Under the pieces are notes generated by a model. The model made no database searches. It was not told the DNA's origin and saw only the letters and a program-made list of their open reading frames with translations. 64,000 nucleotides of DNA from Bradyrhizobium sp. SK17 (GTDB lineage: Bacteria > Pseudomonadota > Alphaproteobacteria > Rhizobiales > Xanthobacteraceae): positions 744,001-808,000 of the forward strand of contig NZ_CP025113.1 of assembly GCF_002831585.1 (NCBI RefSeq), read 5' to 3'. Below, in pieces: positions 42,502 to 50,630 of this stretch. Each line of letters begins with the position of its first letter. Position 1 is the first letter of the stretch. The position numbers were made by a program, and so were the translations under genes.

Positions 42502-42525
42502 CCCTCTGGCGTTCCCGCCAGAGGG
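42502..42525 (+). terminator. Hairpin after the Cys-rich gene cluster
   Basis: Perfect 9-base arms CCCTCTGGC/GCCAGAGGG flank a GTTCCC loop, 40 bases after the stop of the 71-aa gene and just before the aromatic operon promoter. No clear T-run follows, so termination is inferred from position and stem strength. Confidence 0.5.
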
Positions 42526-42543
42526 CGATTAGTCTGGACCCAA

Positions 42544-42563
42544 ATTGTAAGTACACTGTCAAT
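42544..42563. promoter_or_regulatory. Probable MarR operator at the aryl-CoA hydroxylase operon
   Basis: ATTGTAAGTACACTGTCAAT matches the site at 47767-47786 at 18 of 20 positions. It lies 14 bases before the TTG start of the first gene, and its TACACT occupies the place of a -10 box. The shared sequence in two promoters of one pathway points to a common regulator, most simply the MarR protein encoded at 46582-47094. Confidence 0.7.
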
Positions 42564-42577
42564 CTGGGAGGCAGACG

Positions 42578-43708
42578 TTGCGTATCGCCGTGATCGGCGG
42601 AGGCCCCGGTGGGCTCTATTTCGCCTATCTCTGGAAGAAGCGTCACCCCGACGCCGAGATCGATCTGTTCGAGCAGAACGCGGCCGGCGCCACCTGGGGC
42701 TTCGGCGTGGTGTTTTCCGAGCAGGCGCTGGACTTCCTGCGCGCCGATGACCCCGAGACGGTCGACGCCATCACCCCGAAGATGGAGAGCTGGAAGAACA
42801 TCACCCTCAACCTGCGCGGCGAGAGCGTCGAGATCGACGGCGTCGGATTCTCCTCGATCGGGCGACTGGCGCTGCTGACGATCCTGCAAGAGCGCGTGCG
42901 CAGCACAGGCATCACGCCGCGCTTCGACACCGCGGTGCAATCGGTCGACGAACTCAAGGGGTACGACCTGATCGTCGCCGCCGACGGGCTGAACTCGGTG
43001 GTCCGCCGCGGCAATGAGGCCGCGTTCGGGGCCTCGGTCGCGCATTCCTCCAACAAATTCGCCTGGTATGGCACCACGAAGCCCTTTGCGACGCTGTCGC
43101 AGACCTTCGTCGCGACCGAGCGCGGCAGCTTCAACGCCCATCACTATCGCTATGCGAAGGACATGAGCACCTTCCTGGTCGAGTGCGATGCGGCAACCTG
43201 GGAAGCCTATGGCTTCGCCGACAAGAGCATCGAGGCGTCGCAGGCGATCTGCGAAGAGGTGTTCGCCGCGACACTGGACGGCCACCGGCTGATCTCGAAC
43301 AAATCGGTGTGGCGCAACTTCCCGTGGATCTGGAACGAGCGCTGGTCGCACGGCAACATCGTGCTGATCGGCGATGCGCTGCATTCGGCGCATTTCTCGA
43401 TCGGTTCGGGCACGCGGCTTGCGATCGAGGATGCGATCGCGCTGACCAAGGCGCTGGAGAGCGAAAGTGGCGTTGCCGCGGCGCTGGCGCGCTACGAAGC
43501 CGAACGCAAGCCGATCGTGAAGAAGCTCGTCACCGCGGCGCGGACCAGTGCCGACTGGTACGAGCATTTTCCGGCGCATATGAAGCTCGATCTGATGGAT
43601 TTCGCCTACAGCTACATCACCCGCTCCGGCCGGATCGACGACGCGCGGCTGCGCGCGATGTCGCCCGCCTTCATGGCCCGGTACGAAGCCGCAAAGGGAC
43701 AATCATGA
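42578..43708 (+). CDS. FAD-dependent aryl-CoA monooxygenase (salicylyl-CoA 5-hydroxylase-like)
   Basis: This 376-residue flavoprotein has RIAVIGGGPGGLYFAYLWKK at the N-terminus, VVAADGLNS-type DG motif (IVAADGLNSVVRR) and NIVLIGDALHSAHFSIGSGT for FAD. That GDALHSAHFSIGSGT block is typical of the hydroxylase half of salicylyl-CoA and anthraniloyl-CoA monooxygenases. The C-terminal old-yellow-enzyme half found in longer family members is absent. The start is TTG (42578), supported by GGGAGG 6 bases upstream. It overlaps the CoA-ligase gene (ATGA), giving the order ligase plus hydroxylase. The expected reaction is 5-hydroxylation of an ortho-substituted benzoyl-CoA. Confidence 0.8.
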   Translation: MRIAVIGGGPGGLYFAYLWKKRHPDAEIDLFEQNAAGATWGFGVVFSEQALDFLRADDPETVDAITPKMESWKNITLNLRGESVEIDGVGFSSIGRLALLTILQERVRSTGITPRFDTAVQSVDELKGYDLIVAADGLNSVVRRGNEAAFGASVAHSSNKFAWYGTTKPFATLSQTFVATERGSFNAHHYRYAKDMSTFLVECDAATWEAYGFADKSIEASQAICEEVFAATLDGHRLISNKSVWRNFPWIWNERWSHGNIVLIGDALHSAHFSIGSGTRLAIEDAIALTKALESESGVAAALARYEAERKPIVKKLVTAARTSADWYEHFPAHMKLDLMDFAYSYITRSGRIDDARLRAMSPAFMARYEAAKGQS

Positions 43709-45315
43709 CGGGGATCGCCGACCAGGTTCCGCTGGATAGTCCCGGTGCGCGCGAGATCGGCTTCACGATCCCCGAGCGCTACAATGCGAGCCGCATCCTG
43801 TTCGACAATCTCGGCAACGGCAACGCCGGGCGTCTGGCGCTGACCGGCCCTGCCGGCACGCGGACCTATCGCGGGTTGTGCGCCGATGCGGCGCGCTGGG
43901 GCCACGCCTTCCGGTCGCTCGGGCTGCAACGCGGCGACCGCGTGCTGCTGTTCCTCGACGACACGCCGGCCTACCCGGCGGCGTTCTTCGGCGCGGTGCG
44001 CGCCGGCTTCGTGCCGCTCCTGATCAACACGCTCACGACACCGGAGCTGTTGCAGTTCTATCTGTCCGACGCCGGTGCAAAGGTTGCCGTCACCGATGCC
44101 GAGTTCTGCTCGCGCTTCAACGCGGAGGCCTGCAAGGACACGCCGCTGCGTACGCTGATCGTGGTCAACGGCACCGCCGACGATCACGCGGTTGCCGAAG
44201 CCCGCAACGCCGGCGATTGGCTGCAAGGTTTTCCCGGCGACCTCGACGAAGCCGACACCCACCGCAACGAGATGGCGTTCTGGATGTATTCGTCGGGCTC
44301 GACCGGCCGGCCCAAGGGCATCGTGCATTTGCAGCACGACATGGCCTATAGCGAGCAGGCGTTTGCCCGCAGCGTGCTGAAGCTTCAGCCCGGCGACATC
44401 TGCCTCTCGGTGCCGAAGATCTTCTTCGCCTATGGCTTCGGCAATTCGATCACGTTTCCGTTCTCGGTCGGCGCCGCGACGCTGCTGCTGCCGGGCCAGC
44501 CGAAGCCGGCCGCGATCTTCGCGGCGATCGGACAATACCGACCGACGGTGTTCTTCGGCCTGCCGACGCTCTACATCTCGCTGACCAAGGCCGAGGGCGC
44601 TGACGCGGCGGATTTCTCCTCGCTGCGCATGGCGGTGTCAGCCGCGGAGGTGCTGTCGGCCGAGGTCTTCAACGGCTGGAAGCAACTCACCGGCCTCGAG
44701 ATCATCGAAGGGCTCGGTTCGACCGAGGTGCTGCACGTCTATCTCAGCAACCGCGCGGAGCAGAAGAAGCTCGGCGCGGCGGGTCTGCGCGTGCCCGGCT
44801 ACGAGATCATGCTGCGCGACAGCGACGGCCGCGAGGTCGGCGACAATGAGGAGGGCATCCTGTGGGTGCGCGGCGATTCCGCCACGCCGCTGTACTGGAA
44901 CCGGCCGGACAAGACCGCCGAGACGGTGCGTGAGGACGGCTGGATCTACACCGGCGACCGCTTCATCCGCGACAGCGACGGCTTCCACTTCTTCCGCGGC
45001 CGCGCCGACGACCTGATCAAGATCTCCGGCCAGTGGGTCTACCCGCTGGAGGTCGAGCTCTGCCTCGCCGATCACCCCGATGCCCGCGAATGCGCCGTCT
45101 ACGCTGCCGAACTGCCGGACCGCCGCATGACGCTCAGGGCCGTGGTGGTGATGAACAAAGGCGGCTTCGACAGCAACGAGGCGACGCGGCGGCTACAGGA
45201 CTACGTGAAGACAAAACTGCTGCCGTACAAATATCCGCGCGAGGTGAAGTTCATCGACGAGCTGCCGAAGACCGGGACGGGGAAGATCGACCGCCAGGCC
45301 GTGATGCGGATGTGA
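43705..45315 (+). CDS. Benzoate-CoA ligase family protein (probable salicylate-CoA ligase)
   Basis: This 536-residue adenylate-forming enzyme has the P-loop YSSGSTGRPKGIVHLQHD and GLGSTEVLHVYLSN (A5). WIYTGDRFI and FFRGRADDLIKISGQWVYP (A7/A8) follow, and the C-terminal lysine motif is PKTGTGKIDRQ. The lineup fits benzoate-CoA ligases. Its 4-base overlap with an aryl-CoA hydroxylase gene suggests it activates salicylate or a similar benzoate for that enzyme. Benzoate itself remains possible. Confidence 0.88.
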   Translation: MTGIADQVPLDSPGAREIGFTIPERYNASRILFDNLGNGNAGRLALTGPAGTRTYRGLCADAARWGHAFRSLGLQRGDRVLLFLDDTPAYPAAFFGAVRAGFVPLLINTLTTPELLQFYLSDAGAKVAVTDAEFCSRFNAEACKDTPLRTLIVVNGTADDHAVAEARNAGDWLQGFPGDLDEADTHRNEMAFWMYSSGSTGRPKGIVHLQHDMAYSEQAFARSVLKLQPGDICLSVPKIFFAYGFGNSITFPFSVGAATLLLPGQPKPAAIFAAIGQYRPTVFFGLPTLYISLTKAEGADAADFSSLRMAVSAAEVLSAEVFNGWKQLTGLEIIEGLGSTEVLHVYLSNRAEQKKLGAAGLRVPGYEIMLRDSDGREVGDNEEGILWVRGDSATPLYWNRPDKTAETVREDGWIYTGDRFIRDSDGFHFFRGRADDLIKISGQWVYPLEVELCLADHPDARECAVYAAELPDRRMTLRAVVVMNKGGFDSNEATRRLQDYVKTKLLPYKYPREVKFIDELPKTGTGKIDRQAVMRM

Positions 45316-45354
45316 GGCGGCCTTTCGAGTAAGCGCGGCTTCCACAAATTCGGT

Positions 45355-45380
45355 GTCGTCCCGGCGAAGGCCGGGACGAC
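45355..45380. terminator. Perfect hairpin between convergent genes (family B core)
   Basis: GTCGTCCCGGC/GCCGGGACGAC has 11 perfect pairs with a GAAG loop, placed in the 82-base gap between the CoA ligase and the convergent hydroxylase gene. It is the core of repeat family B and could serve as a two-way terminator. No T-run is present. Confidence 0.55.
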
Positions 45381-45397
45381 GACTGAATTTGCCGAGA

Positions 45398-46582
45398 CTA
45401 ACTGCCCAGCCCCGTCCCGCCATACAGCCACGCGATATCGTCGCACCATTCGTTCTGCGACTTCGCGCTCATGATCGCGTTGCGGATGCGGGCGTGGTCG
45501 CCCGCGGGGTGATAGACGTGCTCGCCGATTGCGCGGGACATCAGCTGCACCTGCGCGGTGCGCGGGAAGCGTTGCGCGCGATAGGCGTCGAGCGCCGCCG
45601 ACTGATCATCATGATTGGCCAGCATGTGCGACAGGCAGACCGCGTCCTCCATCGCCTGGCAGGCGCCCTGCGCGAAATATTGCAGCATCGGATGCGCGGC
45701 ATCGCCCAGCAACGCGACGCGGCCGTCGATCCAGCGCTCGGTGGGATCGCGGTCGCACAGCACCCAGAGCTTCCAGTTGGTGCCGTGGCGGATGATGCTT
45801 TGCGCCCGCTCATGGACGTGGGCAAAGCCCCTCATCACCTCGTCCTCGGAGACCGGCTTGCCGGCGACCGGCTCCGGCGCATCATTGTGATAGGTGACGA
45901 CGAGGTTGAACACCTTCCAGCCCGACAGCGGGTAATGCACGATGTGGCATTTCGGGCCGGCCCACAGCGTCGCCGCGTTCCAGCGCAGATCCTCCGGCAT
46001 CTGGTCGGTGGGGATCACCGAGCGATAGGTGGTGTGGCCGGAGACGCGCGGCGGACCATCCGCCGTGACCTGCTTGCGGATGTTCGACCATAGCCCGTCG
46101 GCACCGATCAGCAGGCGTCCAATGATCCGCTCGCCATTGGCGAGCTTTGCGGTCACGGACGAGCCATCCTGCTCATAGCCTGTCACCTCGCTGGAGACGC
46201 GCAGCTCGATCAGTTCGTGATTTTGGCAAGCGCGCAGGAACACGCCGTGCAGGTCGCCGCGATGCACCACCGCATAGGGATTGCCGAACCGCGCCCGAAA
46301 GCTATCGCCGAGGTCGATATGGGTGATCTCGTCCGCTGTCAGCGCATCCATCAATCGGAGCTGATCGATATAGACCGCCATGTTGCGCGCGGCCTCGCCG
46401 ACGCCGAGATAGTCGAAGGCGTGGAACGCGTTCGGCCCAAGCTGGATGCCGGCCCCGATCTCACCGAGCGCTGAGGCCTTTTCCAGCAGGATCGAGCGGA
46501 TGCCCTTCTGCGCGAGCCCGAGCGCCACCGCGAGGCCGCCAATGCCGCCGCCTGCGATCAGGACCGGCTTGCTCTCCGCCAT
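45398..46582 (-). CDS. 3-hydroxybenzoate 6-monooxygenase-like FAD hydroxylase
   Basis: This 394-residue group A flavoprotein has VLIAGGGIGGLAVALGLAQ and a DG motif LLIGADGLWSNIRKQ. RVALLGDAAHPMLQYFAQGA follows, where the GDAAHP-x-LQY-xAQG form is typical of salicylate and 3-hydroxybenzoate hydroxylases. The presence of gentisate dioxygenase nearby favours 3-hydroxybenzoate 6-hydroxylation (to gentisate) over salicylate 1-hydroxylation (to catechol). ATG 46582 overlaps the MarR stop (TGATG). It is the last gene of the isomerase-MarR-hydroxylase operon. Confidence 0.85.
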   Translation of the reverse strand: MAESKPVLIAGGGIGGLAVALGLAQKGIRSILLEKASALGEIGAGIQLGPNAFHAFDYLGVGEAARNMAVYIDQLRLMDALTADEITHIDLGDSFRARFGNPYAVVHRGDLHGVFLRACQNHELIELRVSSEVTGYEQDGSSVTAKLANGERIIGRLLIGADGLWSNIRKQVTADGPPRVSGHTTYRSVIPTDQMPEDLRWNAATLWAGPKCHIVHYPLSGWKVFNLVVTYHNDAPEPVAGKPVSEDEVMRGFAHVHERAQSIIRHGTNWKLWVLCDRDPTERWIDGRVALLGDAAHPMLQYFAQGACQAMEDAVCLSHMLANHDDQSAALDAYRAQRFPRTAQVQLMSRAIGEHVYHPAGDHARIRNAIMSAKSQNEWCDDIAWLYGGTGLGS

Positions 46583-47094
46583 CAGCCCGATCTCCCGAGA
46601 TGTTCGAGCGCATCCTCGGCACGCAGCGGCACCCGCGACGCCTCGTTGTTGAGGTCGACAAGTTGGGTCAAGAGCGAGAGCAGCGTCTTGCGGTCGGCCG
46701 GCTTCAGCGGCTCCAGCATCCGCGCCTGCGCCTTGTCGACCGAAGGCATGATGTCGTTGAGCACGCCAGCTCCGGCCTTGGTGAGGTAAAGCAGCTTGAC
46801 GCGCTTGTCTTCGGCTGCCGGCTTGCGCACGATGAACGCCTTGGCCTCCAGCCGCTCGATCACATTGCCGAGCGTGGAGCGGTCGAACGCGATCACCGCG
46901 GAGAGCCTGGTCGCGTCGATGCCGGGATGGGTCGAGATCGTGACCAGCGCGGCATATTGCACCGGCGTCAGGTCGAACGCGCTGCATTCCTCGATGAACA
47001 GCGCGACCGCGATCTGCTGCATCCGCCGGAACAGATAACCGGGCGCGGTGTAGACCGCGTCCATGGTGACGGGCGTCGGCTTGCTACTCGGCAT
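46582..47094 (-). CDS. MarR family transcriptional regulator
   Basis: This 170-residue protein has a winged helix with LTPVQYAALVTISTHPGIDATRLS (helix 2-3). The recognition segment is FDRSTLGNVIERLEAKAFIVRK, followed by the wing DKRVKLLYLTKAG. MarR proteins act as dimers released by aromatic ligands. It lies between the maleylpyruvate isomerase gene (11-base overlap) and the hydroxylase gene, so it is co-expressed with them. The 20-bp sites at 42544 and 47767 are its likely targets. Confidence 0.9.
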   Translation of the reverse strand: MPSSKPTPVTMDAVYTAPGYLFRRMQQIAVALFIEECSAFDLTPVQYAALVTISTHPGIDATRLSAVIAFDRSTLGNVIERLEAKAFIVRKPAAEDKRVKLLYLTKAGAGVLNDIMPSVDKAQARMLEPLKPADRKTLLSLLTQLVDLNNEASRVPLRAEDALEHLGRSG

Positions 47095-47716
47095 CGGGCT
47101 GCTTGTCCGGGGCGGCGTCGGCGAACGCCTTGACTTGCTTCGCCACCGCCTCGGCCTTGATCAGGCGTGGATAGGCCGACACATCGACACCGAACCGCCG
47201 CGCATTGGCGAGCTGCGGCACCAGGCAGAGATCCGCGAGCGTGGGCGTATCGCCGAAGCAGAACGGACCGGCCTCGTCCGCGATCAGGGTCTCGCAGGCC
47301 GCAAGTCCCTCGCGATTGGCCCAGGCCGCCCATTCGGTCACCTGCTCCTCGGGCAGGCCGAGCTTGCGCAACCGCGCCAGCACCTTCAGGTTCTGCACCG
47401 GGTGGGTGTCGCAGGCGATCGCTTGGGCGAAGGCGCGCACCTTGGCGCGGCGCAGCGGATCCTGCGGCAGCAGCGGCGGATTGGGATTGGTCTCGTCGAG
47501 CCATTCGATGATCGCGAGCGACTGGGTCAGGATCGCGCCGGCGTCGCTCTCCAGCGTCGGCACCAGCCCCTGCGGATTGATCGCGAGATAGGCCGGGGCG
47601 CACTGCTCGCCCTTGCGCAGATGATGCGGCAGGTGCTCCGGCGTCAGCCCCTTCAGATTGAGGGCGATCCGGACCCGGTAGGACGCGCTGCTGCGGAAAT
47701 AGCCATGCAGCTTCAT
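47084..47716 (-). CDS. Maleylpyruvate/maleylacetoacetate isomerase (zeta-class GST)
   Basis: This 210-residue GST-fold protein has the zeta-class N-terminal motif in the form SSASYRVRIALNLKG. The usual SSCS is changed to SSAS, but the first serines are kept. The thioredoxin-fold cis-Pro region is QGLVPTLE, and the tail is QLANARRFGVDVSAYP. With gentisate dioxygenase next to it, the likely reaction is glutathione-dependent isomerisation of maleylpyruvate to fumarylpyruvate. A GGGAGG ribosome site precedes ATG 47716. It is divergent from the dioxygenase gene. Confidence 0.88.
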   Translation of the reverse strand: MKLHGYFRSSASYRVRIALNLKGLTPEHLPHHLRKGEQCAPAYLAINPQGLVPTLESDAGAILTQSLAIIEWLDETNPNPPLLPQDPLRRAKVRAFAQAIACDTHPVQNLKVLARLRKLGLPEEQVTEWAAWANREGLAACETLIADEAGPFCFGDTPTLADLCLVPQLANARRFGVDVSAYPRLIKAEAVAKQVKAFADAAPDKQPDAE

Positions 47717-47752
47717 CGGAACCTCCCTCGCGTTTTCGTCATTGGGTGTTCG

Positions 47753-47786
47753 TTGACGCTAGCCATATTGTCAGTATACTGTCAAT
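47753..47786 (+). promoter_or_regulatory. Gentisate dioxygenase promoter with overlapping MarR operator
   Basis: TTGACG (47753-47758) and TATACT (47775-47780) are separated by 16 bases and form a credible sigma-70 promoter toward the dioxygenase. The -10 box lies in the centre of ATTGTCAGTATACTGTCAAT (47767-47786), whose core CAGTATACTG is a perfect palindrome flanked by TTG/CAA. A bound regulator would cover the -10 and could also affect the divergent isomerase operon. Confidence 0.72.
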
Positions 47787-47821
47787 TAAATTGAACCGAC
47801 AAGAATGATGGGAGGCTTGCC

Positions 47822-48862
47822 ATGGAAGCCGTGCAGAAGACCCCGGAGCGCGAGGCGTTCTACAAGAAGATCGACGGCGAGAATCTATCAGCGCTCTGGA
47901 ACGTGCTCGGCGACCTGGTGACGCCGGAGCCGCGCAGCGCCTGCCGCCCACATCTGTGGAAGTTCGACCAGATTCGCGACTACATGAACGAGGCCGGCAA
48001 GCTGATCACGGCCAAGGAAGCCGAGCGCCGCGTGCTGGTGCTGGAGAATCCCGGCCTGCGCGGGCAATCCAGGATCACGACCTCGCTGTTCGCCGGCGTA
48101 CAAATGGTGGTGCCGGGCGACGTCGCGCCCGCCCATCGCCACACCCAGTCGGCGCTGCGTTTCGTGCTCGAAGGCAAAGGCGCCTATACCGCAGTCGATG
48201 GCGAGCGCACCGCGATGGCGCCGGGCGATTTCGTCATCACGCCGTCGATGACCTGGCATGACCATTCCAACGAAACCTCAGAGCCGATGTTCTGGCTCGA
48301 CGGGCTCGACATCCCGATGGTGCAGTTCTTCGACTGCTCGTTCGCGGAAGGCGCCAAGGAGGACCAGCAGGCGATCTCCAAGCCAGCCGGCGACAGCTTC
48401 GCGCGCTACGGCCGCAACCTGCTGCCGATCGACCAGAAGCGATCGTCGAAGACCTCGCCGATCTTCAACTATCCCTATGAGCACACCCGCGAGACGCTGG
48501 AGAAGGCCAGGGCCCGCGACGAGTGGGATGCCTGCCACGGCCTAAAGCTGAAATTCTCCAACCCCGAGACCGGCGATTTCGCGATGCCGACCATCGGCAC
48601 CTTCATCCAGCTGCTGCCGAAGGGCTTCAAGACCACACGTTATCGTTCCACTGATGCGACCGTGTTCGCCGCGATCGAGGGCAACGGCCGCACAAGGGTC
48701 GGCGACCAGACCTTCGAATGGGGCCCGCGCGATCTGTTCGTGGTACCGAGCTGGCACTGGGTCACCCACGAGGCCGACGCGGACTCGGTGCTGTTCTCGT
48801 TCTCGGATCGCCCGGTGCAGCAGAAGCTGGACCTGTTCCGCGAGGATCGGGGGAACGCGTAA
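47822..48862 (+). CDS. Gentisate 1,2-dioxygenase
   Basis: This 346-residue bicupin has a first cupin with PAHRHTQSALRFVLEGKGAYT (the His ligands of the Fe site), continuing to MTWHDHSNE. The C-terminal cupin has AAIEGNGRTRVGDQTFEWGPRD and VPSWHWVTHEAD. This matches gentisate dioxygenases, which open gentisate to maleylpyruvate using Fe(II) and O2. Length is typical. A GGGAGG site precedes the ATG. It is expressed from the promoter at 47753 and completes the upper part of the pathway; a fumarylpyruvate hydrolase gene is not in the window. Confidence 0.93.
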   Translation: MEAVQKTPEREAFYKKIDGENLSALWNVLGDLVTPEPRSACRPHLWKFDQIRDYMNEAGKLITAKEAERRVLVLENPGLRGQSRITTSLFAGVQMVVPGDVAPAHRHTQSALRFVLEGKGAYTAVDGERTAMAPGDFVITPSMTWHDHSNETSEPMFWLDGLDIPMVQFFDCSFAEGAKEDQQAISKPAGDSFARYGRNLLPIDQKRSSKTSPIFNYPYEHTRETLEKARARDEWDACHGLKLKFSNPETGDFAMPTIGTFIQLLPKGFKTTRYRSTDATVFAAIEGNGRTRVGDQTFEWGPRDLFVVPSWHWVTHEADADSVLFSFSDRPVQQKLDLFREDRGNA

Positions 48863-48877
48863 GCCAGCAACGTGTAG

Positions 48878-48996
48878 TCGTCGTCCCGGCGAAAGCCGGG
48901 ACCCATACGCCGCGGCCTCAGGAAGGGGCACGCGGCAAGTCATTCATCTTACAAACGCCAGCGGTGGTTATCGGTCCCGGCCTTCGCCGGGACGAC
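48878..48996. repeat. Dispersed inverted repeat, family B
   Basis: GTCGTCGTCCCGGCGAAAGC CGGGACCCATA at the left pairs with a GGTCCCGGCCTTCGCCGGGACGAC right end, around an unpaired middle. It fills the gap between the convergent dioxygenase and ABC permease genes and resembles the copy at 27920-28040. Confidence 0.8.
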
Positions 48997-49023
48997 GCCT
49001 GTGTTGTGGCCGACGGCCTGCAT

Positions 49024-49860
49024 TCACCGCCAGTGCAGCAGCCGCGTCTCCAGCAGATTGATCAGCTTGCCGACCGCGAGCCCGAACAGCGACAGGATCA
49101 CGACGCCGGCGAGCAACTGATCGGTCTGCATCAGATTGCCGGCCTGCAACACGAAGGCGCCGATGCCGTATTGCGCGCCGATCATTTCGGCGCTGACCAC
49201 CAGCAACAGCGCAACCGATGCGGTGATGCGGAAGCCGGCAAGGATCGAGGGCAGCGCGCCAGGCCAGATCACGCGGCGCACAATGGCATGGAACGGCACA
49301 TTGAAGCTCTGCGCCATCCGGATCAGGTTGCGCGGCACCGCGTCGACGCCGCTATAGACCGAGATTGCGGTCGAGAAGAACACGCCGAGCGCAATGGTGG
49401 CGATCTTCGGCTCCTCGCCGATCCCGAGCCACAGGATCAGGAGCGGCAGCAGCGCGATCTTCGGGATCGGGAACAGCGCCGAGATGAAGGTGATGCCGAC
49501 GCCGCGCGCCATGGTCGACAGCCCGATCGCGAAGCCGACGATGACCCCTGCAACCGTGCCGAGGATCCAGCCGGTCCCGATCCGCATGATCGACCACGAC
49601 AAATGCTGCCACAGCGCGCCCGACGTCGCGAGCTTGGTGATCGCGACCGCGATCGCCGAGGGTGCCGGCAGGAACAGCGGATTGACCCAGCCCGCGCTGC
49701 CGGCGATCTGCCACACCGCGATGACCAGCGCGAGCGCGATCCAGCCGGCGTAGCGGCTGCCGCCTGATGTGAAGCCGGCGCCGCGAAACGCGACCGGCCG
49801 CGTCGCTTCTTTCGCTTCCTGCGGCGCGCGGTCAAGCATGCTGGACCTCGCGCTCGGCAT
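49024..49860 (-). CDS. ABC transporter permease (SsuC/TauC/NitT type)
   Basis: This is a 278-residue protein with about six membrane helices and the EAA loop (IRMAQSFNVPFHAIVRRVIWPGALP). Its gene overlaps that of the ATPase. Start is uncertain: ATG 49860 gives a 29-base overlap, while ATG 49839 (GAGG site 8 bases upstream) gives 271 residues and an 8-base overlap. It belongs with the ATPase and the binding protein at 50763 as an importer of unknown ligand. Confidence 0.87.
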   Translation of the reverse strand: MPSARSSMLDRAPQEAKEATRPVAFRGAGFTSGGSRYAGWIALALVIAVWQIAGSAGWVNPLFLPAPSAIAVAITKLATSGALWQHLSWSIMRIGTGWILGTVAGVIVGFAIGLSTMARGVGITFISALFPIPKIALLPLLILWLGIGEEPKIATIALGVFFSTAISVYSGVDAVPRNLIRMAQSFNVPFHAIVRRVIWPGALPSILAGFRITASVALLLVVSAEMIGAQYGIGAFVLQAGNLMQTDQLLAGVVILSLFGLAVGKLINLLETRLLHWR

Positions 49861-50605
49861 CGATCGCCTCTTTCCGGATCAGCGACCACAATTCGCCCTG
49901 CAATGCCGCCATCCGGCCGCGCGCATCCACCGTGCCGCGCTCGGCGCGCGTCATCGGAATGCTCACGATCTCCCGGATGCGGCCGGGACGGCGCGACAGC
50001 ACGACGATGCGATCGGCGAGCCGCACCGCTTCGTCGAGATTATGCGTGACATAGACCGCGCCCATCGCCCCGTCGGCGAGCAGGCGCACGAAATCCTCCA
50101 TCAGCAGCTCGCGGGTCTGCGAATCCAGCGCCGACAGCGGCTCGTCCATCAGCAGGATCGCCGGACGCACCGCGAGCGCCCGCGCGATGCCGACACGCTG
50201 CCGCATGCCGCCGGACAGCTGCTTCGGATAGGCGGCGCGGAAATCCGTTAAGCCCGTGCGGCGCAACGCGTCGTCGATCACGGCGCGGCGCTCGCCGGCG
50301 CTCAGGGGCGTGTGCAGCAGCGGAAACGCGACATTCTCCTCGACCGTATTCCACGGCAGCAGGGCAAAATCCTGGAACACGAAGGTCAGCGGATTGAGGC
50401 TGCCGGCCGGCGCCGCGCCGCGCAGCTCGGCGGCGCCTTTGCTCGGCCGCAGCAAGCCGCCGAGGATCGACAGCAGCGTGCTCTTGCCGCAGCCGGACGG
50501 ACCGACGATCGCGACGATCTCGCCGGCGGCGACCTGGAAGGAGACATCGTCGAGCACGTCGAGGTCGTCGAAACGATGGCTGATACGGTCGGCGATCAGG
50601 TCCAT
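49832..50605 (-). CDS. ABC transporter ATP-binding protein (SsuB/TauB type)
   Basis: This 257-residue ATPase has Walker A GPSGCGKST, signature LSGGMRQR and Walker B ILLMDEPLSALD with switch YVTHNLDEA. It groups with nitrate/sulfonate/taurine importers. It lies downstream of the binding-protein gene, from which it is separated by a family D repeat. The same arrangement (repeat between binding protein and ATPase) is seen in the other ABC operon at 12-14 kb. Confidence 0.92.
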   Translation of the reverse strand: MDLIADRISHRFDDLDVLDDVSFQVAAGEIVAIVGPSGCGKSTLLSILGGLLRPSKGAAELRGAAPAGSLNPLTFVFQDFALLPWNTVEENVAFPLLHTPLSAGERRAVIDDALRRTGLTDFRAAYPKQLSGGMRQRVGIARALAVRPAILLMDEPLSALDSQTRELLMEDFVRLLADGAMGAVYVTHNLDEAVRLADRIVVLSRRPGRIREIVSIPMTRAERGTVDARGRMAALQGELWSLIRKEAIDAEREVQHA

Positions 50606-50630
50606 GTGATCGCGCCTTCCGCTGTCGATC

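Noticed and set aside
45398-46582. Calling the hydroxylase a salicylate 1-hydroxylase (catechol-forming)
   Set aside because: Motifs do not separate the two, but no catechol-pathway gene is present whereas gentisate dioxygenase is, so 3-hydroxybenzoate 6-hydroxylation is preferred.
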